In this document: piece by piece, positions 24,095 to 38,800 of the stretch
Layout of the letters: the number at the start of each line of letters is the position of its first letter
Position numbering within the stretch: the first letter of the stretch is position 1
NCBI RefSeq assembly: GCF_029227915.1
Contig: NC_079886.1
Span: 25,336,501-25,400,500, forward strand
Direction: 5' to 3'
DNA length: 64,000 bases
DNA from: Hydractinia symbiolongicarpus
Lineage: Eukaryota; Cnidaria; Hydrozoa; Anthoathecata; Hydractiniidae
The notes under the pieces: model-generated
Told to the model about the DNA's origin: nothing
Database searches by the model: none
Seen by the model: only the letters and a program-made list of their open reading frames with translations
Program-made: the position numbers and the translations under genes

Positions 24095-26555
24095 TTGCAG
24101 GAATGCTGAGATTCTGCAGTTACACTAGACGCTTTGTTAGCTCTTTATTTAATTAATTAGTTTGATAAGTCATTTTTTACAGTGGGACCAATCCAAACCG
24201 TTACAGCGCACTGAGAAAAGAGGGAATTTTGTTATAACTAAATTTTACTGACTTTCGAACGGTGTCAGTCCGTTTGAGTTACAACAGTTGCGTCACAAAT
24301 TCGCACCAACATGTATTTAGCGACATATTTCCCGTATTACTGAGTTGCATTGCTTTTAAAAGTGAAACGATTGACCCTGTGATTTAATTGAACTTATTTT
24401 GGATTTTAATCTTACAAATGTGATAAATGAAACAATTGGACTCCAAGAATGAACATTTTTCTCACTCTGGTATGACTGCTGGAGTTCTGCAGTTACACTA
24501 CAGTTACACTCTGTTAGCTCTTTGTTTAAATATCCGTACCAACATGTATTTAGCGATATTTTCTGGTATTTTTAAGTTGTATTGCTTTTAAAAGTGAAAT
24601 GATTGACCGTGTGACCTATTTAAACTGATTTTTGACTTTAACCTTATAAATGTGATAGATGAGACAATTGGACTCCAAGAATTAACATTTTTCCCATTCT
24701 GGTATGACTGCTGGAGCTTTGCAGTTTCACTGGACGCTCTGTTAGCTCTTTATTTAAATATCTGGATCAAGAAGTCATTTTTTACAGTGGAACCAATCAA
24801 AGCCGTTAGAGCGCGCGGAAGAAATAGAGACAGTTTCAAAATATACATTTCTTTGACTTTCGGACGGTATCAGTCCGTTTGTGTTACAACAGTTGCGTCA
24901 CATATTCGTACCAACATGTATTTAGCGATATTTTCCGATATCACCAGCTTGCATTGGTTTTAAAAGTGAAATGATTGACCGTGGCACATAATTGAACTGA
25001 CTTTGGACTTTTAGCTTATAAATGTGATAAATGAGACAATCGGACTCCAAGAATGAACATTCTTCTCTCTTTACGTATGTCTGCAGGCACTCCGCATTTA
25101 CACTAGACGCTCTGTTAGCTCGTTACTTAAATATTCAGTACGATATGTCATTTTTTATAGTGGGACTAATCCCAGCCGTTAGAGCGCACTGAGAACAGAG
25201 AAAAAGATTTTAAAACTACATTTCATTGACTTTTGAACGGTATCAGTCCGTTTGAGTTACAACGGTTGAGTCACATATTCGTACCAACATGCATTTACCT
25301 ACATTTTACCGGTATTACTAGTTTGCAATGCTTTTAAAAGTGAAACGATTGACCGTGTGACCTATTTGAATTAATTTTTGACTTTAACCTTATAAATGTG
25401 ATAGATGAGACAAATGAACTCCAAGAGTTAACATTGTTCTCACTCTGGTATGACTGCTGGAGCTCTGCAGTTACACTACAGTTACACTCTGTTAGCTCTT
25501 TGCTTAAATATCTGGATCAATAAGTCATTTTTTTACAGTGGGACAAATTAAAGCCGTTAGCACGCCCAGAGGAAATAGAGACAGTTTCTAAAATTTCATT
25601 TCATTGGCTTTCGAACGATATCAGTCAGTTTGAGTTACAACGGTTGCTTCACATATTCGTACCAACATGTACTTAGCGATATTTTCCCGGTATTACTAGG
25701 TTGCATTGCTTTTAAAAGTGAAACGATTGACCGTGGGACCTAATTCAACTGATTTTGAACTTGAACCTTACAAATGTGATAAATGGGACAATTGGACTCC
25801 AAGAATTAACATTGCTCTCACTTTGCCAGGAATGCTGAATCTCCGCAGTTACACTAGACGCTCTGTTAGCTCTTTATTTAAATATTCAGTACGATAAGTC
25901 ATTTTTTATAAAGGGACTAATCCAAGCCGTTAGAGCGCACTGAGAACAGAGAGAAATTTTTTAAAACTACATTTCATTGACTTTCCAACGCTATCAGTCC
26001 GTTTGAATTACAACAGTTGCGTCACATAATCGAACCAACATGCATTTAGCTACATTTTACCAGTATTACTAGTTTGCAATGCTTTTAAAAGTGAAACGAT
26101 TGACCGTGTGACCTATTTGAACTGATTTTTGACTTTATCCTTATAAATGTGATAGATGAGACAATTGAATTCCAAGAGTTAACATTGTTCTCACTCTGGT
26201 TTGACAGCTGGAGCTCTGCAGTTATACTGAACGCTCTGTTAGCTCTTTGTTTAAATATCTGGATCATTAAGTCATTTGTTACAGTGTGACCAATTGAAAC
26301 CGTTAGCGCGCGCAGAGGAAATAGAGACAGTTTCTAAGTTCACATTTCATTGGCTTTCGAACGATATCAGTCCCTTCGAGTTACAATGGTTGCGTCACAT
26401 ATCCGTACCAACATGTATTTAGCGATATTTTTCCGGTATTACTAGGTTGCATTGCTTTTAAAAGTTAAACGATTGAACGTGGGACCTAATTGAACTGATT
26501 TTGAACTTGAACCTTATAAATGTGATAAATAAGACAATTGGACTCCAATGATTAA
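24095..26555 (+). repeat. Third copy of the truncated-monomer block
   Basis: Aligns with about 15,700-18,160 at offset 8,394, including the truncated monomer (junction about 24,533), the 'cagtttcactggacg' monomer and the 'ataaagggactaatcc' monomer. At the left edge the sequence switches from 'aatgaacatttttctcac' (a 23.3-kb type) to 'ttttgcaggaatgctgagatt'. At the right edge it switches at 'attaacattc' to 'ttttccctttggtatgcc'. Both switches preserve monomer phase. Confidence 0.88.
24455..24540 (+). repeat. Truncated satellite monomer, copy 3
   Basis: Third occurrence of the ATATC deletion junction, at about 24,533, inside the third copy of the same block. Confidence 0.85.
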
Positions 26556-29248
26556 CATTCTTTTCCCTTTGGTATGCCTGCAGGAACTCCGCAGTTACAC
26601 TAGACGCTCTGTGAGCTCGTTATTTAAATATTCAGTACGATATGTCATTTTTCATAGTGGGACTAATCCAAGCCGTTAGAGCGCACTGAGAACAGAGAGA
26701 AATTTTTTAAAACTACATTTCATTGCCTTTCCAACGCTATCATACCGTTTGAGTTACAACAGTTGCGTCACATAATCGAAGCAACATGCATTTAGCTACA
26801 TTTTACCGGTATTACTAGTTTTCAATGCTTTTAAAAGTAAAACGATTGACCGTGTGAACTATTTGAACTGATTTTTGACTTTAACCTTATAAATGTGATA
26901 GATGAAACAATTGAACTCCAAGAGTTAACATTGTTCTCACTTTGGTTTGACAGCTGGAGCTCTGCAGTTACACTGGACGCTCTGTTAGCTCTTTGTTTAA
27001 ATATCTGGATCAATAAGTCATTTGTTACAGTGTGACCAATTGAAGCCGTTCGCGCGCGCAGAGGAAATAGAGACACTTTCTAAATTCACATTTCATTGGC
27101 TTTCGAACGATATCAGTCCGTTTGAGTTACAACGTTTGCGTCACATATTCGTACCAATATGTATTTAACGATATTTTTCCGGTATTACTAGGTTGCATTG
27201 CTTTTAAAAGTTAAACGATTGAACGTAGGAGCTAATTGATCTGATTTTGAACTTGAACCTTATAAATGTGATAAATGAGACAATTGGACTCCAAGAATTA
27301 ACATTCCTCTCATTTTTGCAGCAATGCTGAATCTCCGCAGTAACACTAGGCGCTCTGTTAGCTCTTTATTTAAATATTCACTACGATAAGTCATTTTTTA
27401 GAGTGGGACTAATCCAAGCCGTTAGAGTGCACTGAGAACAGAGAGAAATCTTTTAAAACTACACTTCATTGACTTTCAAACGGTATCAGTCCGTTTGAGT
27501 TACAACAGTTGCGTCACATATTCATACCAACATGTATTTAGCGACAATTTACCGGTATTACTAGGTTGCAATGCTTTTAAAAGTGAGACAATTGACCCTG
27601 TGATTTAATTGTATTTATTTTGGACTTTAACCTCATATATGTGATAAATAAGACAATTGAACTCCAAGAATTAACATTTTTCTCACTCTGGTATAACTGC
27701 TGGAGCTCTGCAATTACACTGCACGCTCTGTTAGCTCTTTATTTAAATATCTGGATCAATAAGTCATTTTTACAGTGGGACCAATTGAAGCCGTTAGCGC
27801 GCAGAGGAAATAGAGACAGTTTCCAAAACCACGTTTCATTAACTTTCAAACGATATCAATTCATTTGAGTTACAACGTTTGCGTCACATATTCGTACCAA
27901 CATGAATTTAACGATATTTTTCCGGTATTACTAGGTTGCATTGCTTTTAAAAGTGAAACGATTGACACTATGATTTAATTGTATTTATTTTGGACTTTAA
28001 CCTCATATATGTGATAAATAAGACAATTGAACTCCAAGAATTAACATTTTTCTCACTCTGGTATAACTGCTGGAGCTCTGCAATTACACTGCACGCTCTG
28101 TTAGCTCTTTATTTAAATATCTGGATCAATAAGTCATTTTTACAGTGGGACCAATTGAAGCCGTTAGCGCGCAGAGGAAATAGAGACAGTTTCTAAATTC
28201 ACATTTCATTGGCTTTCGAACGATATCAGTCCGTTTGAGTTACAACGGTTGCGTGTCATATTCGTACCAACATGTATTTAGCGATATTTTCCCGGTATTA
28301 CTAGGTTGCGTTGCTTTTAAAAGTAAAACGATTGACCGTGGGACCTAATTCAACTGATTTTGAACTTGAACCTTATAAATGTGATAAATGAGACAATTGG
28401 ACTCCAAGAATTAACATTGCTCTCACTTTGCCAGGAATGCTGAATCTCCGCAATTACACTAGACGCTCTGTTAGCTCTTTATTTAAATATTCAGTACGAT
28501 AAGTCATTTTTTATAGTGGGAATAATCCAAGCCGTTAGAGCGCACTGAGAACAGAGAGAAATTTTTTAAAACTACATTTTATTGACTTTCCAACGCTATC
28601 AGTCTGTTTAAGCTACAACAGTTGCGTCACATAATCGAACCAACATGCATTTAGCTACATTTTACCGGTATTACTAGTTTGCAATGCTTTTAAAAGTGAA
28701 ACGATTGACCGTGTGACCTATTTGAACTGATTTTTGACTTTAACCTTATAAATGTGATAGATGAGACAATTGAACTCCAAGAGTTAACATTGTTCTCACT
28801 CTGGTTTGACAGCTGGAGCTCTGCAGTTACACTGGACGCTCTGTTAGCTCTTTATTTAAATATTCAGTACGATAAATCATTTTTTATAGTGGGACTAATC
28901 CAAGCCGTTAGAGCGCTCTGAGAACAGAGAGAAATTTTTTAAAACTGCATTTCATTGACTTTCCAACGCTATCAGTCCGTTTGAGTTACAACAGTTGCGT
29001 CACACAATCGAACCAACATGCATTTACCTACATTTTACCGGTATTACTAGTTTGCAATGCTTTTAAAAGTGAAACGATTGACCGTGTGACCTATTTGAAC
29101 TAATTTTTGACTTTAACCTTATAAATTTGATAGATGAGACAAATGAACTCCAAGAGTTAACATTGTTCTCACTCTGGTTTGACAGCTGGAGCTCTGCAGT
29201 TACACTGGACGCTCTGTTAGCTCTTTGTTTAAATATCTGGATCAATAA
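26556..29248 (+). repeat. Block duplicated from ~19,657-22,672
   Basis: Aligns at offset 6,899 up to about 27,965 and at offset 6,576 from about 28,196. The 323-bp difference reflects a rearranged centre: the left copy has full, short (322 bp) and full monomers, while this copy has one extra copy of the 'attgtatttattttggac' monomer (27,620 and 27,990 are 370 apart) and lacks the short one. No gene. Confidence 0.85.
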
Positions 29249-32200
29249 GTTATTTTTTACAGTGGGACTAATTAAAGCCGTTAGCACGCCCAGAGGAAAT
29301 AGAGACAGTTTCTAAAATTTCATTTCATTGGCTTTCGAACGATATCAGTCCCTTTGAATTAGAATGGTTGCGTCACATATCCGTACCAACATGTATTTAG
29401 CGATAATTTTCCGATATCACTTGGTTGCACTGGTTTTAGAAGTGAAACGATTGACCGTGGCTCCTAATTGAACTTACTTTGGACTTTAAGCTTATAAATG
29501 TGATAAATGAGACAATTTGACTCCAAGAATGAACATTCTATTCTCTTTGGTATGCCTGCAGGAACTCGGCAGTTACACTAGACGCTCTGTTAGCTCTTTA
29601 TTTAAATATTCACTACGATAAGTCATTTTTTAGAGTGGGACAAATCCAAGCCGTTAGAGTGCACTGAGAACAGAGAGAAATCTTTTAAATCTACACTTCA
29701 TTGACTTTCAAACGCTATCAGTCCGTTTGAGTTACAACAGTTGCGTCACATATTCGTACCAACATGTATTTAGCGACATTTCACCAGTATTGCTAGCTTG
29801 CAATGCTTTTAAAAGTGAAACGATTGACCCTGTGATTTAATTGAACTTAATTAGGATTTTAATCTTATAAATGTGATAAATGAGACAATTGGACTCCAAG
29901 AATGAACATTTTTCTCACTCTGGTATGACTGCTGGAGCTCTGCAGTTACACTACAGTTACACTCTGTTAGCTCTTTGTTTAAATATCTGGATCAATAAGT
30001 CATTTTTTACAGTGGGACAAATTAAAGCCGTTAGCACGCCCAGAGGAAATAGAGACAGTTTCTAAAATTTCATTTCATTGGCTTTCGAACGATATCAGTC
30101 AGTTTGAGTTACAACGGTAGCTTCACATATTCGTACCAACATGTATTTAGCGATATTTTCCCGGTATTACTAGGTTGCATTGCTTTTAAAAGTGAAACGA
30201 TTGACCGTGGGACCTAATTCAACTGATTTAGAACTTGAACCTTATAAATGTGATAAATGAGACAATTGGACTCCAAGAATTAGCATTGCTCTCACTTTTG
30301 CAGGAATGCTGAGATTCCGCAGTTACACTAGACGCTCTGTTAGCTCTTTATTTAATTAATTAGTTTGATAAGTCATTTTTTACAGTGGGACAAATCCAAA
30401 CCGTTACAGCGCACTGAGAAAAGAGGGAATTTTGTTATAACTAAATTTTACTGACTTTCGAACGGTGTCAGTCCGTTCGAGTTACAACAGTTGCGTCACA
30501 AATTTGCACCAACATGTATTTAGCGACATGTTTCCCGTATTACTGAGTTGCATTGCTTTTAAAAGTGAAACGATTGAACCTGTGATTTAATTGAACTTAT
30601 TTTAGATTTTAATCTTATAAATGTGATAAATGAGACAATTGGACTCCAAGAATGAACATTTTTCTCACTCTGGTATGACTGCTGGAGCTTTGCAGTTACA
30701 CTACAGTTACACTCTGTTAGCTCTTTGTTTAAATATCTAGATCAATAAGTCATTTTTTACAGTGGGACTAATTAAAGCCGTTAGAACGCCCAGAGGAAAT
30801 AGAGACAGTTTCTAAAATTTCATTTCATTGGCTTTCGAACGATATCAGTCCCTTTGAATTAGAATGGTTGCGTCACATATCCGTACCAACATGTATTTAG
30901 CGATATTTTTCCGATATCACTTGGTTGCACTGGTTTTAGAAGTGAAACGATTGACCGTAGCTCCTAATTGAACTTACTTTGGACTTTAAGCTTATAAATG
31001 TGATAAATGAGACAATTTGACTCAAAGAATGAACATTCTATTCTCTTTGGTATGCCTGCAGGAACTCGGCAGTTACACTAGACGCTCTGTTAGCTCTTTA
31101 TTTAAATATTCACTACGATAAGTCATTTTTTAGAGTGGAACAAATCCAAGCCGTTAGAGTGCACTGAGAACAGAGAGAAATCTTTTAAATCTACACTTCA
31201 TTGACTTTCAAACGCTATCAGTCCGTTTAAGTTACAACAGTTGCGTCACATATTCGTACCAACATGTATTTAGCGACATTTCACCAGTATTGCTAGCTTG
31301 CAATGCTTTTAAAAGTGAAACGATTGACCCTGTGATTTAATTGAACTTAATTAGGATTTTAATCTTATAAATGTGATAAATGAGACAATTGGACTCCAAG
31401 AATGAACATTTTTCTCACTCTGGTATGACTGCTGGAGCTCTGCAGTTACACTACAGTTACACTCTGTTAGCTCTTTGTTTAAATATCTGGATCAATAAGT
31501 CATTTTTTACAGTGGGACAAATTAAAGTCGTTAGCACGCCCAGAGGAAATAGAGACAGTTTCTAAAATTTCATTTCATTGGCTTTCGAACGATATCAGTC
31601 AGTTTGAGTTACAACGGTAGCTTCACATATTCGTACCAACATGTATTTAGCGATATTTTCCCGGTATTACTAGGTTGCATTGCTTTTAAAAGTGAAACGA
31701 TTGACCGTGGGACCTAATTCAACTGATTTAGAACTTGAACCTTATAAATGTGATAAATGAGACAATTGGACTCCAAGAATTAACATTGCTCTCACTTTTG
31801 CAGGAATGCTGAGATTCCGCAGTTACACTAGACGCTCTGTTAGCTCTTTATTTAATTAATTAGTTTGATAAGTCATTTTTTACAGTGGGACAAATCCAAA
31901 CCGTTACAGCGCACTGAGAAAAGAGGGAATTTTGTTATAACTAAATTTTACTGACTTTCGAACGGTGTCAGTCCGTTCGAGTTACAACAGTTGCGTCACA
32001 AATCTGCACCAACATGTATTTAGCGACATGTTTCCCGTATTACTGAGTTGCATTGCTTTTAAAAGTGAAACGATTGAACCTGTGATTTAATTGAACTTAT
32101 TTTAGATTTTAATCTTATAAATGTGATAAATGAGACAATTGGACTCCAAGAATGAACATTTTTCTCACTCTGGTATGACTGCCGGAGCTTTGCAGTTACA

Positions 32201-32848
32201 CTACAGTTACACTCTGTTAGCTCTTTGTTTAAATATCTAGATCAATAAGTCATTTTTTACAGTGGGACTAATTAAAGCCGTTAGCACGCCCAGAGGAAAT
32301 AGAGACAGTTTCTAAAATTTCATTTCATTGGCTTTCGAACGATATCAGTCCCTTTGAATTAGAATGGTTGCGTCACATATCCGTACCAACATGTATTTAG
32401 CGATATTTTTCCGATATCACTTGGTTGCACTGGTTTTAGAAGTGAAACGATTGACCGTAGCTCCTAATTGAACTTACTTTGGACTTTAAGCTTATAAATG
32501 TGATAAATGAGACAATTTGACTCAAAGAATGAACATTCTATTCTCTTTGGTATGCCTGCAGGAACTCGGCAGTTACACTAGACGCTCTGTTAGCTCTTTA
32601 TTTAAATATTCACTACGATAAGTCATTTTTTAGAATGGGACAAATCCAAGCCGTTAGAGTGCACTGAGAACAGAGAGAAATCTTTTAAATCTACACTTCA
32701 TTGACTTTCCAACGCTATCAGTCCGTTTGAGTTACAACAGTTGCGTCACATATTCGTACCAACATGTATTTAGCGACATTTCACCAGTATTGCTAGGTTG
32801 CAATGCTTTTAAAAGTGAAACGATTGACCCTGTGATTTAATTGAACTT
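29249..32848 (+). repeat. 1,500-bp four-monomer higher-order repeat, about 2.4 copies
   Basis: Positions 29,221, 30,721 and 32,221 are equivalent, giving steps of exactly 1,500. Each unit contains two 377-bp monomers carrying the duplicated 'acagttacact' (for example near 29,950 and 30,700), so two of 373 plus two of 377 gives 1,500. Periodicity ends near 32,850, where 'ttatttcggtctttaacctc' replaces 'ttaattaggattttaatc'. Confidence 0.92.
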
Positions 32849-35800
32849 ATTTCGGTCTTTAACCTCATATATGTGATAAATAAGCCAATTGAACTCCAAG
32901 AATTAACATTTTTCTCACTCTGGAATGACTGGTGGAGCTCTGCAATTACACTGGACGCTCTGTTAGCTCTTTATTTAAATATATGGATCAATAAGTCATT
33001 TTTACAGTGGGACTAATTGAAACCGTTAGCGCGCGCAGAGGAAATAGAGAGAGTTTCTAAAATCACATTTTATTGGCTTTCGAACGATATCAGTCCGTTT
33101 GAGTTACAACGCTTGCGTCACATATTCGTACCAACATGTATTTAACGATATTTTTCCGGTATTACTAGGTTGCATTGCTTTTAAAAGTTAAACGATTGAA
33201 CGTAGGACCTAATTGAACTGATTTTGATCTTGAACCTTATAAATGTGATAAATGAGACAATTGGACTCCAAGAACTAACATTCCTCTCACTTTGGCAGGA
33301 ATGCTGAATCTCCGCAGTAACACTAGACGCTCTGTTAGCTCTTTATTTAAATATTCACTACGAAAAGTCATTTTTTAGAGTGGGACTAATCCAAGCCGTT
33401 AGAGTGCACTGAGAACAGTGAGAAATCTTTTAAAACTACACTTCATTGACTTTCAAACGGTATCAGTCCGTTTGAGTTACAACAGTTGCGTCACATATTC
33501 ATACCAACATGTATTTAGCGACATTTTACCGGTATTACTAGGTTGCAATGCTTTTAAAAGTGAAACAATTGACCCTGTGATTTAATTGTATTTATTTTGG
33601 ACTTTAACCTCATATATGTGATAAATAAGACAATTGAACTCCAAGAATTAACATTTTTCTCACTCTGGTATAACTGCTGGAGCTCTGCAATTACACTGGA
33701 CGCTCTGTTAGCTCTTTATTTAAATATCTGGATCAATAAGTCATTTTTACAGTGGGGCCAATTGAAGCCGTTAGCGCGCAGAGGAAATAGAGACAGTTTC
33801 TAAAACCACATTTCATTGGCTTTCGAACGATATCAGTCCGTTTGAGTTACAACGGTTGCGTGTCATATTCGTACCAACATGGATTTAGCGATATTTTTCC
33901 GGTATTACTAGGTTGCATTGCTTTTAAAAGTGAAACGATTGACCGTGGGACGTAATTGAACTGACTTTGGACTTTAAGCTTGTAAATGTGATAAATGAGA
34001 CAATTGTACTCCAAGAATTAACATTCCTCTCACTTTTGCAGGAATGCTGAGATTCCGCAGTTACACTAGACGCTCAGTTAGCTCTTTATTTAATTAATTA
34101 GTTTAATAAGTCATTTTTTACAGTGGGACCAATCCAAACCGTTACAGCGCACTGAGAAAAGAGGGAATTTTGTTATAACTAAATTTTACTGACTTTCGTA
34201 AGGTGTCAGTCCGTTTGAGTTACAACAGTTGCGTCACAAATTCGCACCAATATGTATTTACCGACATGTTTCCCGTATTACTGAGTTGCATTGCTTTTAA
34301 AAGTGAAACGATTGACCCTGTGATTTAATTGAACTTAATTAGGATTTTAATCTTATAAATGTGATAAATGAGACAATTGGACTCCAAGAATGAACATTTT
34401 TCTCACTCTGGTATGACTGCTGGAGCTCTGCAGTTACACTACAGTTACACTCTGTTAGCTCTTTGTTTAAATATCTGGATCAATAAGTCATTTTTTACAG
34501 TGGGACAAATTAAAGCCGTTAGCACGCCCAGAGGAAATAGAGACAGATTCTAAAATTTCATTTCATTGGCTTTCGAACGATATCAGTCAATTTGAGTTAC
34601 AACGGTAGCTTTACATATTCGTACCAACATGTATTTAGCGATATTTTCCCGTATTACTAGGTTGCATTGCTTTTAAAAGTGAAACGATTGACCGTGGGAC
34701 CTAATTCAACTGATTTAGAACTTGAACCTTATAAATGTGATATATGAGACAATTGGACTCCAAGAATTAACATTGCTCTCACTTTGCCAGAAATGCTGAA
34801 TCTCCGCAGTTACACTAGACGCTCTGTTAGCTCTTTATTTAAATATTCAGTACGATAAGTCATTTTTTATAGTGGGACTAATCCAAGCCGTTAGAGCGCA
34901 CTGAGAACAGAGAGAAATTTTTTAAAACTACATTTCATTGACTTTCCAACGCTATCAGTCCGTTTGAGTTACAACAGTTGCGTCACATAATCGAACCAAC
35001 ATGCATTTAGCTACATTTTACCGGTATTACTAGTTTGCAATGCTTTTAAAAGTGAAACGATTGACCGTGTGACCTATTTGAACTGATTTTTGACTTTAAC
35101 CTTATAAATGTGATAGATGAGACAATTGAACTCCAAGAGTTAACATTGTTCTCACGCTGGTTTGACAGCTGGAGCTCTGCAGTTACACTGGACGCTCTGT
35201 TAGCTCTTTGATTAAATATCTGGATCACTAAGTCATTTGTTACAGTGTGACCAATTGAAGCCGTTAGCGCGCAGAGGAAATAGAGACAGTTTCTAAATTC
35301 ACATTTCATTGGCTTTCGAACGATATCAGTCCGTTTGAGTTACAGCGGTTGCGTGTCATATTCGTACCAACATGGATTTAGCGATATTTTTCCGGTATTA
35401 CTAGGTTGCATTGCTTTTAAAAGTGAAACGATTGACCGTGGGACATAATTGAACTGACTTTGGACTTTAAGCTTGTAAATGTGATAAATGAGACAATTGT
35501 ACTCCAAGAATTAACATTCCTCTCACTTTTGCAGGAATGCTGAGATTCCGCAGTTGCACTAGACGCTCTGTTAGCTCTTTATTTAATTAATTAGTTTGAT
35601 AAGTCATTTTTTACAGTGGGACAAATCCAAACCGTTACAGCGCACTGAGAAAAGAGGGAATTTTGTTATAACTAAATTTTACTGACTTTCAAACGGTGTC
35701 AGTCCGTTTGAGTTACAACAGTTGCGTCACAAATTTGCACCAACATGTATTTAGCGACATGTTTCCCGTATTACTGAGTTGCATTGCTTTTAAAAGTGAA

Positions 35801-38800
35801 ACGATTGAACTTGTGATTTAATTGAACTTATTTTAGATTTTAATCTTATAAATGTGATAAATGAGACAATTGGACTCCAAGAATGAACATTTTTCTCACT
35901 CTGGTATGACTGCTGGAGCTCTGCAGTTACACTACAGTTACACTCTATTAGCTCTTTGTTTAAATATCTGCATCAATAAGTCATTTTTTACAGTGGGACT
36001 AATAAAAGCCGCTAGCACGCCCAGAGGAAATACAGACAGTTTCTAAAATTTCATTTCATTGGCTTTCGAACGATATCAGTCCCTTTGAGTTAGAATGGTT
36101 GCGTCACATATCCGTACCAACATGTATTTAGCGATATTTTTCCGATATCACTTGGTTGCACTGGTTTTAGAAGTGAAACGATTGACCGTGGCTCCTAATT
36201 GAACTTACTTTGGACTTTAAGCTTATAAATGTGATAAATGAGACAATTTGACTCCAAGAATGAACATTCTTTTCTCTTTGGTATGCCTGCAGGAACTCGG
36301 CAGTTACACTAGACGCTCTGTTAGCTCTTTATTTAATTAATTAGTTTGATAAGTCATTTTTTACAGTGGGACAAATCCAAACCGTTACAGCGCACTGAGA
36401 AAAGAGGGAATTTTGTTATAACTAAATTTTACTGACTTTCGAACGGTGTCAGTCCGTTTGAGTTACAACAGTTGCGTCAAAAATTTGCACCAACATGTAT
36501 TTAGCGACATGTTTCCCGTATTACTGAGTTGCATTGCTTTTAAAAGTGAAACGATTGACCCTGTGATCTAATTGAACTTATTTTGGTCTTTAACCTCATA
36601 TATGTGATAAATAAGACAATTAAACTCCAAGAATTAACATTTTTCTCACTCTGAAATGACTGGTGGAGCTCTGCAATTACACTGGACGCTCTGTTAGCTC
36701 TTTATTTAAATATCTGGATCAATAAGTCATTTTTACAGTGGGACCAATTGAAACCGTTAGCGCGCGCAGAGGAAATAGAGAGAGTTTCTAAAATCACATT
36801 TTATTGGCTTTCGAACGATATCAGTCCGTTTGAGTTACAACGTTTGCGTCACATATTCGTACCAACATGTATTTAACGATATTTTTCCGGTATTACTAGG
36901 TTGCATTGCTTTTAAAAGTTAAACGATTGAACGTAGGACCTAATTGAACTGATTTTGAACTTGAACCTTATAAATGTGATAAATGAGACAATTAAACTCC
37001 AAGAACTAACATTCCTCTCACTTTGGCAGGAATGCTGAATCTCCGCAGTAACACTAGACGCTCTGTTAGCTCTTTATTTAAATATTCACTACGATAAGTC
37101 ATTTTTTAGAGTAGGACTAATCCAAGCCGTTAGAGTGCACTGAGAACAGTGAGAAATCTTTTAAAACTACACTTCATTGACGTTCAAACGGTATCAGTCC
37201 GTTTGAGTTACAACAGTTGCGTCACATATTCATACCAACATGTATTTAGCGACATTTTACCGGTATTACTAGGTTGCATTGCTTTTAAAAGTAAAACGAT
37301 TGACCCTGTGATTTAATTGAACTTATTTTTGACTTTAACCTTATAAATGTGATAAATGAGACAATTTGACTCCAAGAATTAACATTCCTCTCACTCTGGT
37401 ATGACTGCTGGAGCTCTGCAGTTACACTACAGTTACACTCTGTTAGCTCTTTGTTTGAATATCTGGATCAAAAAGTCATTTTTTACAGTGGGACCAATTA
37501 AAGCCGTTAGCACGCCCAGAGGAAATAGAGACAGTTTCTAAAATTCCATTTCATTGGCTTTCGAACGATATCAGTCCCTTTGAGTTACAATGGTTGCGTC
37601 ACATATCCGTACCAACATGTATTTAGCGATATTTTTCCGATGTCACTTGGCTGCACTGGTTTTAGAAGTGAAACGATTGACCGTGGCTCCTAGTTGAACT
37701 TACTTTGGACTTTAAGCTTATAAATGTGATAAATGAGACAATTTGACTCCAAGAATGAACATTCTTTTCTCTTTGGTATGCCTGCAGGAACTCGGCAGTT
37801 ACACTAGACGCTCTGTTAGCTCTTTATTTAAATATTCACTACGATAAGTCATTTTTTAGAGTGGGACAAATCCAAGCCGTTAGAGTGCACTGAGAACAGA
37901 GAGAAATCTTTTAAAACTACACTTCATTGACTTTCAAACGCTATCAGTCCGTTTGAGTTACAACAGTTGCGTCACATATTCGTACCAACATGTATTTAGC
38001 GACATTTCACCAGTATTGCTAGGTTGCAATGCTTTTAAAAGTGAAACGATTGACCCTGTGTATTAATTGAACCTATTTTGGTCTTTAACCTCATATATGT
38101 GATAAATAAGACAATTGAACTCCAAGAACTAACATTCCTCTCACTTTGGCAGGAATGCTGAATCTCCGCAGTAACACTAGACGCTCTGTTAGCTCTTTAT
38201 TTAAATATTCACTACGATAAGTCATTTTTTAGAGTGGGACTAATCCAAGCCGTTAGAGTGCACTGAGAACAGTGAGAAATCTTTTAAAACTACACTTAAT
38301 TGACTTTCAAACGGTATCAGTCCGTTTGAGTTACAACAGTTGCGTCACATATTCATACCAACATGTATTTAGCGACAATTTACCGGTATTACTAGGTTGC
38401 AATGCTTTTAAAAGTGAAACAATTGACCCTGTGATTTAATTGTATTTATTTTGGACTTTAACCTCATATATGTGATAAATAAGACAATTGAACGCCAAGA
38501 ATTAATATTTTTCTCACTCTGGTATAACTGCTGGAGCTCTGCAATTACACTGGACGCTCTGTTAGCTCTTTATTTAAATATCTGGATCAATAAGTCATTT
38601 TTACACTGGGACCAATTGAAGCCGTTAGCGCGCAGAGGAAATAGAGACAGTTTCTAAAACCACAATTCATTGACTTTCAAACGATATCAATTCATTTGAG
38701 TTACAACGTTTGCGTCACATATTCGTACCAACATGTATTTAGCGATGTTTTTCCGGTATTACTAGGTTGCATTGCTTTTAAAAGTTGAACGATTGACCGT

